Below are positions 1 to 7,455 of a stretch of 64,000 nt of DNA, piece by piece. The position numbers were made by a program, and so were the translations under genes. Position 1 is the stretch's first letter; the number at the start of each line of letters is the position of its first letter. Origin of the DNA: JAXMCK01 sp046349395 (lineage in GTDB: Bacteria; Pseudomonadota; Alphaproteobacteria; Geminicoccales; Geminicoccaceae); assembly GCA_046349395.1 (NCBI GenBank), contig JAXMCK010000003.1, positions 186,001 to 250,000 of the forward strand, in the 5' to 3' direction. The notes under the pieces were generated by a model. It ran no database searches. It was not told where the DNA came from and saw only the letters and a program-made list of their open reading frames with translations.

Positions 1-448
1 CGTCGGAGGCCGTCCAGATGGCGCGGTCCTCGCCATGCAGGTCGAGGAGGTAGCGGCCGACGGGCGACGCGGAGCGCGCGCAATAGCCCATCAGCTCGCC
101 CCAGTCGGCGTAGCGCCGCTTGGTGGCGTCCTGGCGGAAGGCGTCGAGGAGATCGTGGCAGTGGCGGCGGTCGACATCTGTCGCCGCGAGGCTCGCCCGC
201 ATGCGCACCGCTTTGGCGACGGCCTCGTCGTCGCGCCTGCCGTCGAGGCCGGCGGCCAGCGCGTCGAGGCGGGCGACCTTGTCCTCGGGTGCCAGGGCCG
301 GGTTGTCGGCGATGTCGTCGGCGGCACGGGCGAAGGCGTAGAAGACCGCGATATGCGGCCGCAGCGGGGCCGCGATCAGCCAGGAGCCGACGGGGAAGTT
401 CTCCTCGCCCGCGCCCTTGCCCGAGGCGGCTTCGACCGCGTCCGTCAC
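1..448 (-). CDS. hpnC: Squalene synthase HpnC-like protein, N-terminal part (cut by window edge)
   Basis: About 149 N-terminal residues are visible and the gene runs off the window start. It begins with GTG, which overlaps the TGA of hpnB by four bases (GTGA), implying translational coupling. The protein reads MTDAVEAASGKGAGEENFPV and continues with FYAFARAADDIADNP, the first aspartate-rich motif of trans-isoprenoid synthases of the squalene/phytoene synthase family. HpnC acts with HpnD and HpnE to make squalene from farnesyl diphosphate for hopanoid synthesis. The assignment to HpnC rather than HpnD rests on the N-terminal sequence and on the adjacent hpnB; the catalytic second motif lies outside the window. 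Confidence 0.85.
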   Translation of the reverse strand, partial: MTDAVEAASGKGAGEENFPVGSWLIAAPLRPHIAVFYAFARAADDIADNPALAPEDKVARLDALAAGLDGRRDDEAVAKAVRMRASLAATDVDRRHCHDLLDAFRQDATKRRYADWGELMGYCARSASPVGRYLLDLHGEDRAIWTASD

Positions 449-1593
449 GAGGCCTCGCCCGGGGCGGCGTAGACGCGGCCCTTCCAGCCGCCGCCGCGGC
501 CCTGGAGGTGGCGGCGGGCGGAGTCGAGGGTCATGCCCGTATAGAGGAGGGCAGCGGCGGGCAGTGTCAGGGCCATGGCCGGAGGTTGGCCGTAGAGTCG
601 CACCGTCGGCAAGTAGGCGAACGCCATGACGAGCCATGCCACGAGACCGGCGAGGGCGGCCGTGGCACTACCGGTCCACAGCCACGCGAGCAGCGCCAGC
701 GGCGGGACGAGATAGAGCAGGATCATGCCTATCACGGTGCCCGCGAGCAGCAGGGGCGAATAGCGCAGCTGCGTGTAGGCGGTGCGGGCCACCATGTCCC
801 AGATCGGCCGCAGGCCGACATAGGGCCGGATGCTGCGGACGTCTCGGGTGAGGCCGAGCCACAAGCGGCCGCCGTCGTTCTTGACGAGGCGGGCGAGGGC
901 GCAGTCGTCGATCAACTCCCCCCGGATCGGGGCGAAACCGCCCAGGGACTCGAAGCGGTCGCGGCGCAGCAGCACGCAGCCGCCGGCAGCGGCGGCGACG
1001 GGCGAGGCCGGGTCGGCGGCCAGACGGAACGGGTAGAGCTTCTGGAAGAAGAAGACGAAGGCCGGGATGAGGAGGCGCTCCCAGAACCTGCCGCAGTGGA
1101 GGAGCGCCATGAGGGAGACGAGATCGAGGCGGTTGGTCTCGCCCATGGCGACGAGGCGGCGAATAGAGGCCGGGTCGTGCTCGATGTCGGCGTCGGTCAG
1201 AAGAATCCAGGAGGCGTCGGGGGCGACCTCGCGGGCGGCGTCGAGACCGGCCTGCTGGGCCGCGAGCTTGCCGGTCCAGCCCGGCCGGAGTGGCGGTGCC
1301 TGCACGATCTCGAGTCGATGCCGCCCGGTGACGCGGCGGGCGATCTCGGCTGTACCGTCGCGGCTGTGGTCGTCGACAAGGATCACCGTCAGCCGGCCCC
1401 CATAGTCCTGGCGCAGCAGCGAGCCGATCGTGCGCTGGACGACGTCGGCCTCGTCGCGGGCCGGGACGATGGCGACGACCTCCGGCCAGGATCGAAGGGG
1501 CGGAAGGTCCGGCAGGAAGGCGCCGGGGCGCAGGCGGACGAGGGCCAGACCGATCCAGGCGGCCAGCGCCGCGAAAGCCGTGATGGCCAGCAC
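445..1593 (-). CDS. hpnB: Hopene-associated glycosyltransferase HpnB
   Basis: A 382-residue membrane-anchored family 2 glycosyltransferase. An N-terminal membrane segment (MLAITAFAALAAWIGLAL) is followed by a GT-A nucleotide-sugar fold with VVAIVPARDEADVV and ILVDDHSRDGTAE (about residues 40-80), then a DAD-like metal-binding motif (LLTDADIEHD, about residue 130). Hydrophobic C-terminal segments end the protein. HpnB is a recurrent member of hopanoid clusters and is thought to take part in side-chain glycosylation, although its exact reaction is less well established than those of other Hpn proteins. It lies between hpnM upstream (2-base gap) and hpnC downstream (overlapping), consistent with one minus-strand operon. 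Confidence 0.9.
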   Translation of the reverse strand: MLAITAFAALAAWIGLALVRLRPGAFLPDLPPLRSWPEVVAIVPARDEADVVQRTIGSLLRQDYGGRLTVILVDDHSRDGTAEIARRVTGRHRLEIVQAPPLRPGWTGKLAAQQAGLDAAREVAPDASWILLTDADIEHDPASIRRLVAMGETNRLDLVSLMALLHCGRFWERLLIPAFVFFFQKLYPFRLAADPASPVAAAAGGCVLLRRDRFESLGGFAPIRGELIDDCALARLVKNDGGRLWLGLTRDVRSIRPYVGLRPIWDMVARTAYTQLRYSPLLLAGTVIGMILLYLVPPLALLAWLWTGSATAALAGLVAWLVMAFAYLPTVRLYGQPPAMALTLPAAALLYTGMTLDSARRHLQGRGGGWKGRVYAAPGEAS

Positions 1594-1595
1594 CG

Positions 1596-2204
1596 TCAGC
1601 CCTGGCGCATCTGCTGGACGCGCTGGGCCAGCCGGTCCAGCAGCTCCGGCAGGCCGTCGTTCTTCAGGATGGCGCCGAACTCGGCGCGCTGCTTGGCGAG
1701 TTCGCTGAACTTGCCGTCGAGCAGCACGTCGACGATCCGCCAGCTGTCGCCGGTGGGGGACAGGACGTAGTCGAGCGGGACGGGACTGTCGTTCGGGCGG
1801 ACGATGCGCGTCTTGACGACGGTCGTGTCCCGGGGGCCGGGGCCTTCACCCAGCGTCTCGAAGCGCTCGCCGGAGAAGCCGTCGAAGCGGGAGGCGTAGG
1901 TGGCGATGCTCATCTCGGCGACGGCGTCGGTCAGCTGCTGGCGCTGCATGTCGCTCCAGCGGGCCCAGAAGGGGCCGGCACTGATCCGGGCGACGAACGC
2001 GAAGTCGTAGGTGTCGCGCAGGACCGGGGCCAGGATACCGTAGCGCCCCTCGTAGCCCAGCGTCTTCGCCTGCTTCATCGCCTCCAGCAGTGCGGACTGC
2101 AGGCGCTCGACGACGGCCTGCGGCTGATCCGGGCCGGCCGCCGCACCGGTATTGACAGCAAAGGCGCTTGCCAGCAGCAGCGCCAGGACCGCTCGCCTCG
2201 TCAT
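1596..2204 (-). CDS. hpnM: Hopanoid-associated periplasmic phospholipid-binding protein HpnM (MlaC/Ttg2D family)
   Basis: A 202-residue exported protein. The chosen start, MTRRAVLALLLASAFAV, gives a clean Sec signal peptide ending near the AAAGP segment; the open frame extends 29 codons further upstream without adding anything recognisable. The mature part carries the MlaC/Ttg2D pattern: the helix with ALLEAMKQAKTLGYEGRY, then APVLRDTYDFAFVARISAG, and the later DYVLSPTGDSWRIVDVLLDG strand. HpnM is a periplasmic lipid-shuttle protein found next to HpnN, and the two are thought to move hopanoids to the outer membrane. It is divergent from hpnN, with a 77-base gap that should hold both promoters. 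Confidence 0.88.
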   Translation of the reverse strand: MTRRAVLALLLASAFAVNTGAAAGPDQPQAVVERLQSALLEAMKQAKTLGYEGRYGILAPVLRDTYDFAFVARISAGPFWARWSDMQRQQLTDAVAEMSIATYASRFDGFSGERFETLGEGPGPRDTTVVKTRIVRPNDSPVPLDYVLSPTGDSWRIVDVLLDGKFSELAKQRAEFGAILKNDGLPELLDRLAQRVQQMRQG

Positions 2205-2281
2205 TCGTCGGACCCGCCGAAAAGCCGCCGCTCTATGCACGATCGTCCCCCCGCCCGCCAGTGCCGCGGGAGCCTGATCAC

Positions 2282-4876
2282 GTGACCTCACGAATCGCTG
2301 CCGGTCCGATGCGTCTCGTCGGTGCGGCCGTGGCCTGGCTGCAGCGGCGCAACGCGCTGGTGCTCCTGCTGTCGTTGGCCGCTGTAGTTTGGGGTGCCTG
2401 GTACGCGGCGACGCACATCGTCGTGAACACCGACACGACGGACATGCTCTCGCCCGAGGTGCCGTTCCGCCGGAACCTCGCGGCGTTCCAGAGTGCCTTT
2501 CCCGAGCAGAAGGATCAGATCGTCGTCATCGTCGACGGACACAGTGCCGGTGCCGTGCAGGCAGCCGCGCGGCGGATCGTCAACGAGCTGAAGGCCGACA
2601 AGGCGCATGTCGAGCGCGTGGACTGGCCGGCGGGCGATCCGTTCTTCCGGCGCAACGGGCTGCTCTATCTGGGCCAGGACGAGATCGCGGACCTCAGCCA
2701 GCGGCTGTCCGAGGCGCAGCCGTTCCTCGCGGCGGTGGCGGCCGATCCGAGCCTGCGCGGCATCGGCGGGCTCGTCACGCAGGGGCTGCGGTATGGGGGC
2801 GAGGAGGCCAGGCAACTCGGGCCGGCGCTGACGGCGATGGCCGACGTCGCCGAGGCGCAGCTGGCCGGACGGCCGGCGGTGCTCGAATGGCGGGATCTGC
2901 TGGGGGGTGGGGCTGCGGCCGGCGGGGCGCGCGAGATCGTGCTTGTCGTGCCGGTGCTCGACTATGCGCAGATGCTGCCGGCCGGGGCGGCGATGGACCG
3001 GCTGCGGGCGCTGGCGGCCGAGCTGGCGGCCGATGGCATCACGGTGCGGCTGACCGGCGGGCCGGCGCTGGACCAGGAGGAGTTCGAAAGTGTCCAGAGC
3101 GGGACGAGCCTCGCCTCCCTCGTCAGCTTCGGCGTCGTGGCGCTGCTCCTCGTGCTGTGCCTGCGGGCGTGGCAGCTGATCCTGGCGGGGCTGGTCAACC
3201 TCGTGGTCGGTCTCGTGCTGACCTCGGCCCTGGGTCTCCTGGTGGTCGGCCGGTTCAACCTGATCTCGGTGACCTTCATCATCCTGTTCCTCGGGATCGG
3301 GGTCGATTTCGGCATCCACCTCCTGCTGCGCTATCGCGAGGCGCTGGGATTGGGGCAGAGCCGGGACGAGGCGCTGGTCACGGCCGCCACCGGGGCGACG
3401 CCCGGGCTGACGCTGACGGCGATCTGTGCCGCGATCGGCTTTCTCGCCTTCGTGCCGACGGCCTATCTGGGCTTGGCCGAACTCGGCATCCTGTCGGCGA
3501 TCGGCATGTTCGTGGCACTGGCGACCACGCTCACCTTCCTGCCGGCCCTGCTCCACTGTCTGCCGGTGCCGAGGGTGGCGCCCGTGGTGCAGGACATCGC
3601 GCGGCCCACGGCCTACGACCGGCTCGTCGGCCGGCGCTATCCGTGGCTCCTGGGCGGGGCGGCGGCGGTCGCCATCCTGGGGCTCGTGGCGCTGCCGCGG
3701 CTGGGCTTCGACTTCAACCCGCTGCACCTGAAGGAGCCCACGGGACCGGCCGTGCTCGCCTTCTACGAGCTGGCGTCGGACCCGCAGACGACACCCTACG
3801 TCATCGACGTCCTGAGCCCGAGCCTGGAAGCGGCGCGAGAGCAGAAGGCGAAGCTGCTCGGAGTGCCCGGCGTCGCCGAGGTCATGGGCGTCGAGGATCT
3901 GGTGCCGACCGACCAGCCGACGAAGCTGGCGGCGATCGAGGATCTCTCCTACCTGCTCGGACCGGCGTTGGAGCCGGGGACGCCAGCCCAGGAGGACGCG
4001 GCGGCGCGGTCGGCCGAAGTCGAGGCGCTAGCGTCCTCACTGGACGCGACGAGCGACACGGGTCTGCAGCCGGCGGCGAAGCGTCTGGCGACATCGTTGC
4101 GCTCGATGAGTGTCGACCCGGCGCAGCTGGCGGCTTTCGAGCAGCGGCTGACGGCGGGCCTGCCGGCGCTGCTGGACGATCTGCGCAACGCGCTGCAGGC
4201 CGGGCCCGTGACGCTGGACGACCTGCCGGCGGGGCTGCGGGACCAGTGGCTGACGGCGGACGGGCGCACACGGCTCATGGTGCGGCCGGCGGGCGGCATC
4301 TCGGACAACGAGGCGCTGGGGCACTTCGCGGACGCGGTGCACGGCGTCGAGCCGACGGCGACGGGAACACCCGTCATCATCACCGAGGCCGGGCGCACGG
4401 TGCTGGCGGCCTTCACCCAGGCGACGGTGATCGCCGCACTGGCCGTGCTGGTGCTTCTCGCGGTCGTCCTGCGGCGGGTGGAGGACATCCTCCTCATCTT
4501 CGCGCCACTGCTGGTGGCGGGGCTTGGTGTCGTCGCCACCTGCGTCGCGTTCGGGCTCGGCTTCAACTTCGCCAACCTGATCGCCCTGCCGCTCATGTTC
4601 GGCCTCGGCGTCAGCGGGGCCGTGAACCTCGTGATGCGGCAGCGGCTGGACGGGGCGCGGTTCACGCTGTTCGGGACGAGCACGCCCAGAGCCGTGGTGT
4701 TCAGCGCCCTGACGACCGTGGCGTCCTGCAGCAGCCTCATCCTCGCCCGTCACCCCGGGATGCGGAGCATGGGCATCCTGCTGACGATCACGATCGTCTG
4801 GGCGCTGTTCGCGACGATGGCCGTACTGCCGGCTTTGCTCGCCTGGCGCCGGGGACGGCACGCGGTCAGGGCCTGA
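2282..4876 (+). CDS. hpnN: Hopanoid transporter HpnN (RND superfamily)
   Basis: An 864-residue inner-membrane protein of the RND/MMPL family. It has an N-terminal membrane anchor (about residues 17-40), a large periplasmic loop beginning with VNTDTTDMLSPEVPFRRN, a first block of membrane segments around residues 275-435, a second periplasmic domain, and a second membrane block ending at the C-terminus. HpnN is known to move hopanoids from inner to outer membrane in Rhodopseudomonas. The GTG at 2282 was chosen because GGGAG lies nine bases upstream; an ATG at 2309 is the alternative. The length fits the family. The last 11 bases overlap the end of trpS on the other strand. Confidence 0.9.
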   Translation: MTSRIAAGPMRLVGAAVAWLQRRNALVLLLSLAAVVWGAWYAATHIVVNTDTTDMLSPEVPFRRNLAAFQSAFPEQKDQIVVIVDGHSAGAVQAAARRIVNELKADKAHVERVDWPAGDPFFRRNGLLYLGQDEIADLSQRLSEAQPFLAAVAADPSLRGIGGLVTQGLRYGGEEARQLGPALTAMADVAEAQLAGRPAVLEWRDLLGGGAAAGGAREIVLVVPVLDYAQMLPAGAAMDRLRALAAELAADGITVRLTGGPALDQEEFESVQSGTSLASLVSFGVVALLLVLCLRAWQLILAGLVNLVVGLVLTSALGLLVVGRFNLISVTFIILFLGIGVDFGIHLLLRYREALGLGQSRDEALVTAATGATPGLTLTAICAAIGFLAFVPTAYLGLAELGILSAIGMFVALATTLTFLPALLHCLPVPRVAPVVQDIARPTAYDRLVGRRYPWLLGGAAAVAILGLVALPRLGFDFNPLHLKEPTGPAVLAFYELASDPQTTPYVIDVLSPSLEAAREQKAKLLGVPGVAEVMGVEDLVPTDQPTKLAAIEDLSYLLGPALEPGTPAQEDAAARSAEVEALASSLDATSDTGLQPAAKRLATSLRSMSVDPAQLAAFEQRLTAGLPALLDDLRNALQAGPVTLDDLPAGLRDQWLTADGRTRLMVRPAGGISDNEALGHFADAVHGVEPTATGTPVIITEAGRTVLAAFTQATVIAALAVLVLLAVVLRRVEDILLIFAPLLVAGLGVVATCVAFGLGFNFANLIALPLMFGLGVSGAVNLVMRQRLDGARFTLFGTSTPRAVVFSALTTVASCSSLILARHPGMRSMGILLTITIVWALFATMAVLPALLAWRRGRHAVRA

Positions 4877-5861
4877 GGAAGCCGACCTTGTCGTAGACGT
4901 CGTCCAGGACCTTGTCGGCGATGGCACGGGCGCGCTCGGCACCGTCGCGGAGCACACGGTCGATATGGCCGGGATCGGCCATGAGGCGACGCATCTCGCC
5001 GGCGATGGGGGCCAGTGTTTCGACCGCCAGATCGGCGAGGCGGCTCTTGAACTCGGCGAAGCTGGTGCCGGCGAACACCTCTTCCACCTCCTTGCGGGGG
5101 CGGTCGGAAAGGGCCGCATAGATGGTGAGGAGGTTCGTCGCCTCCGGCCGGTTCTCGGGGTCGTAGGTGACGCCCATGATGCTGTCGGACTTCGCGCGCC
5201 GAATCTTCAGCGCGATCGCGTCGGCGTCGTCGACGAGGCTGATGCGCGACTGCTCGGAAGGGTCGGACTTCGACATCTTCTTGGTGCCGTCGCGCAAGGA
5301 CATGACGCGGGCGGCCTCGCCCAGGATCATCGGCTCGGGCAGGGGGAAAAAGTCCTCGGCGAAGCGGCGGTTGAACGAGCCCGCGATGTCGCGGCTCAGC
5401 TCCAGATGCTGCTTCTGGTCCTCGCCGACCGGCACGTGCGTCGCCTTGTAGACGAGGATATCGGCGGCCTGGAGGACGGGATAGGCGAACAGCCCGACCG
5501 GCGCGTTCTCGCGGTCCTTGCCGGCCTTCTCCTTGAACTGGGTCATCCGGTTCAGCCAGCCCAGCGGGCTGACGCAGTCCAGCACCCAGTTGAGCTGCGC
5601 ATGGGCCGGCACGTTGCTCTGCACGAACAGGATCGAGCGCTGCGGATCGATGCCGGAGGCGATGAGGGCGGCCGCCGCTTCCCGCGTGTTGGCCAGCATG
5701 GCGGCGGGGTCGTGCAGGGCCGTGAGCGCGTGCTGGTCGACGATGCAGTAGATGCAGTCGTAGGCGTGCTGCAGGGCGACCCAGTGGCGGATGGCACCCA
5801 GATAGTTGCCGAGATGAATGCCACTCGTGGGCTGGATGCCCGAGAAGATACGGCCTTGCAT
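4866..5861 (-). CDS. trpS: Tryptophanyl-tRNA synthetase
   Basis: A 331-residue class I aminoacyl-tRNA synthetase that charges tRNA-Trp. The start MQGRIFSGIQPTSG opens directly into the family N-terminus, and the open frame upstream of it is not homologous. The HIGH-type signature is HLGNYLG (about residue 16), and the KMSKS loop is TKKMSKSDPS (about residue 196). The VPVGEDQKQHLELSRDIA segment is the usual ATP-binding region. It lies immediately downstream of murJ on the same strand (55-base gap), a pairing often seen in alphaproteobacteria. Its 3' end overlaps hpnN convergently. Confidence 0.97.
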   Translation of the reverse strand: MQGRIFSGIQPTSGIHLGNYLGAIRHWVALQHAYDCIYCIVDQHALTALHDPAAMLANTREAAAALIASGIDPQRSILFVQSNVPAHAQLNWVLDCVSPLGWLNRMTQFKEKAGKDRENAPVGLFAYPVLQAADILVYKATHVPVGEDQKQHLELSRDIAGSFNRRFAEDFFPLPEPMILGEAARVMSLRDGTKKMSKSDPSEQSRISLVDDADAIALKIRRAKSDSIMGVTYDPENRPEATNLLTIYAALSDRPRKEVEEVFAGTSFAEFKSRLADLAVETLAPIAGEMRRLMADPGHIDRVLRDGAERARAIADKVLDDVYDKVGFLRP

Positions 5862-5916
5862 GGGGATGCCTTCCGACGCGTGCGGCGGCCTGTCGACCAC
5901 AGGGCCCGGTGAGGCG

Positions 5917-7455
5917 TCAAGCCTCGGCGGACCGGCGTAAAGCGCGCAGGTCGGCCAGCGCGAAGGCACCCGTGGCGAGGAGGAGAAGTAAGAAGGCGGC
6001 GACCCCAAGGCCGATCGTGCCGAAGAGCAGGACGCCCGATCCGAGATGCAGGCTCCTCTCGCAGATCACCATGAGAGCCGCCATGCCGAGCGAGGCCAGC
6101 GCGATGCGGGGCAGGCGGCGGCGCAGCAGTCCATCGCCCGCGAACCAGCCCCGACCCGTCAGGAGAACGACCTGGAGGGCGGCCGCCAGCCAGGCGGCGA
6201 GGGAGCCGGCCAACGCGATACCCGTCTCGGCGAGGGGGCCGACCAGGATCGTGATGAGGACGATGTCGAGGACGACCGCACCGAGGCCGATCCACATCGG
6301 CGTGCGGGTGTCCTGGCGGGCGAAGAAGGCGGGGCCGAGGACGCGGAGGAGCACGAGTGCCGGGAGGCCGACCGCCATGGCGGCAAGGGCGCCGGCGGTC
6401 GCTGTTGTCGCCGTCGGCTCGAAGGCGCCGCGCTCGAACAGCACCGTGACGATCGGTCGGGCCAGGATGAAAAGGCCGAGCGCGGCGGGCAAAGTGAGGA
6501 CGAGGGCCGCTTCGGTGGCGCGGTTCAGGGCGGAGGTGGCGGCTTCGGGTGCCGTGCGCGCCAGGCGGACGAGTTGGGGCAGGAGGGCCGTGCCCAGCGC
6601 CACGCCGACGAGGCCCAAGGGGAGCTGAACGAGGCGGTCGGCGTAGAAGAGGTGCGAGACGGCACCCGGTGGTAGCCAGCTGGCGAACCAGCTGTTCACG
6701 AGCAGGGTGATCTGGCCGATGCCGGCCCCGGCGGCACCGGGTCCGAGGAGACGGAGGAGGCGGTCCAGCGCCGGCGAGCGGCGCGGACGACGGAGACGGA
6801 GGAAGAAGCCGGCGCGCGCGGCGGCCACCGCGACCCAGACGAGCTGGCAGGCGCCGGCCAGGGCCACACCCCAGGCGAGCGCGAACTCCGGCGACCAGCC
6901 GAGGGTGCGGGCCAGGAGCAGGGCCGCGACGAGGCAGAGGTTGAGCAGGACGGGCGCGAAGGCAGCGGCGGCGAAGCGGCCGAGGCCGTTCAGCACGCCG
7001 GCATAGAGGGCCGCCAGCGAGATCAAGTGAAGGTAGGGGAAGGTGATACGGCTGAGCTGGACGGCCAGCGCGTAACGCTCGCCCGCCGGGTCGAAGCCGG
7101 TGGCGAGCAGGCGGACGAGCCAGGGCATGGCCAGCTCGCCGAGAGCCACGACGGCGGCAAGTGCGAGGAAGAGGAGGGTGAGCGCGTCGTCGGCGAGGCG
7201 GCGGGCCTTCTCCGGGCCGTGATCGTGCAGGGTGCCGGTGAAGACGGGGACGAAGGCGGCGGCGAAGGCACCTTCGACGAACATGCGCCGCAGGAAATTG
7301 GCGAGCTTGAACGCGACGAAGAAGGCGTCCGCCGCCGCACCGGCCCCGAGAAAGGCGGCGATCAGCAGGTCGCGCGCGAAGCCCGTGAGGCGCGACAGGC
7401 CGGTCATGGCGCCAACGATCAGGGCGCCGCGGAGAAACCCCGAAGCGGCGGTCAC
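5917..7455 (-). CDS. murJ: Lipid II flippase MurJ
   Basis: A 512-residue polytopic inner-membrane protein of the MviN/MurJ (MOP) family, which flips lipid II for peptidoglycan synthesis. The N-terminus has the typical GALIVGAMTGLSRLTGFARD and AFFVAFKLANFLRRMFVEG segments, the latter being part of the conserved central cavity. About 14 hydrophobic segments follow. Translation starts at a GTG that overlaps the glnD stop by four bases (GTGA), so murJ is probably coupled to glnD. The order glnD-murJ-trpS is common in Rhodospirillales and Rhizobiales. Confidence 0.96.
   Translation of the reverse strand: MTAASGFLRGALIVGAMTGLSRLTGFARDLLIAAFLGAGAAADAFFVAFKLANFLRRMFVEGAFAAAFVPVFTGTLHDHGPEKARRLADDALTLLFLALAAVVALGELAMPWLVRLLATGFDPAGERYALAVQLSRITFPYLHLISLAALYAGVLNGLGRFAAAAFAPVLLNLCLVAALLLARTLGWSPEFALAWGVALAGACQLVWVAVAAARAGFFLRLRRPRRSPALDRLLRLLGPGAAGAGIGQITLLVNSWFASWLPPGAVSHLFYADRLVQLPLGLVGVALGTALLPQLVRLARTAPEAATSALNRATEAALVLTLPAALGLFILARPIVTVLFERGAFEPTATTATAGALAAMAVGLPALVLLRVLGPAFFARQDTRTPMWIGLGAVVLDIVLITILVGPLAETGIALAGSLAAWLAAALQVVLLTGRGWFAGDGLLRRRLPRIALASLGMAALMVICERSLHLGSGVLLFGTIGLGVAAFLLLLLATGAFALADLRALRRSAEA

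Noticed and set aside
2288..3727. A 479-codon minus-strand frame inside hpnN
   Set aside because: It is a mirror of hpnN with an RPQH-rich composition and no family resemblance.
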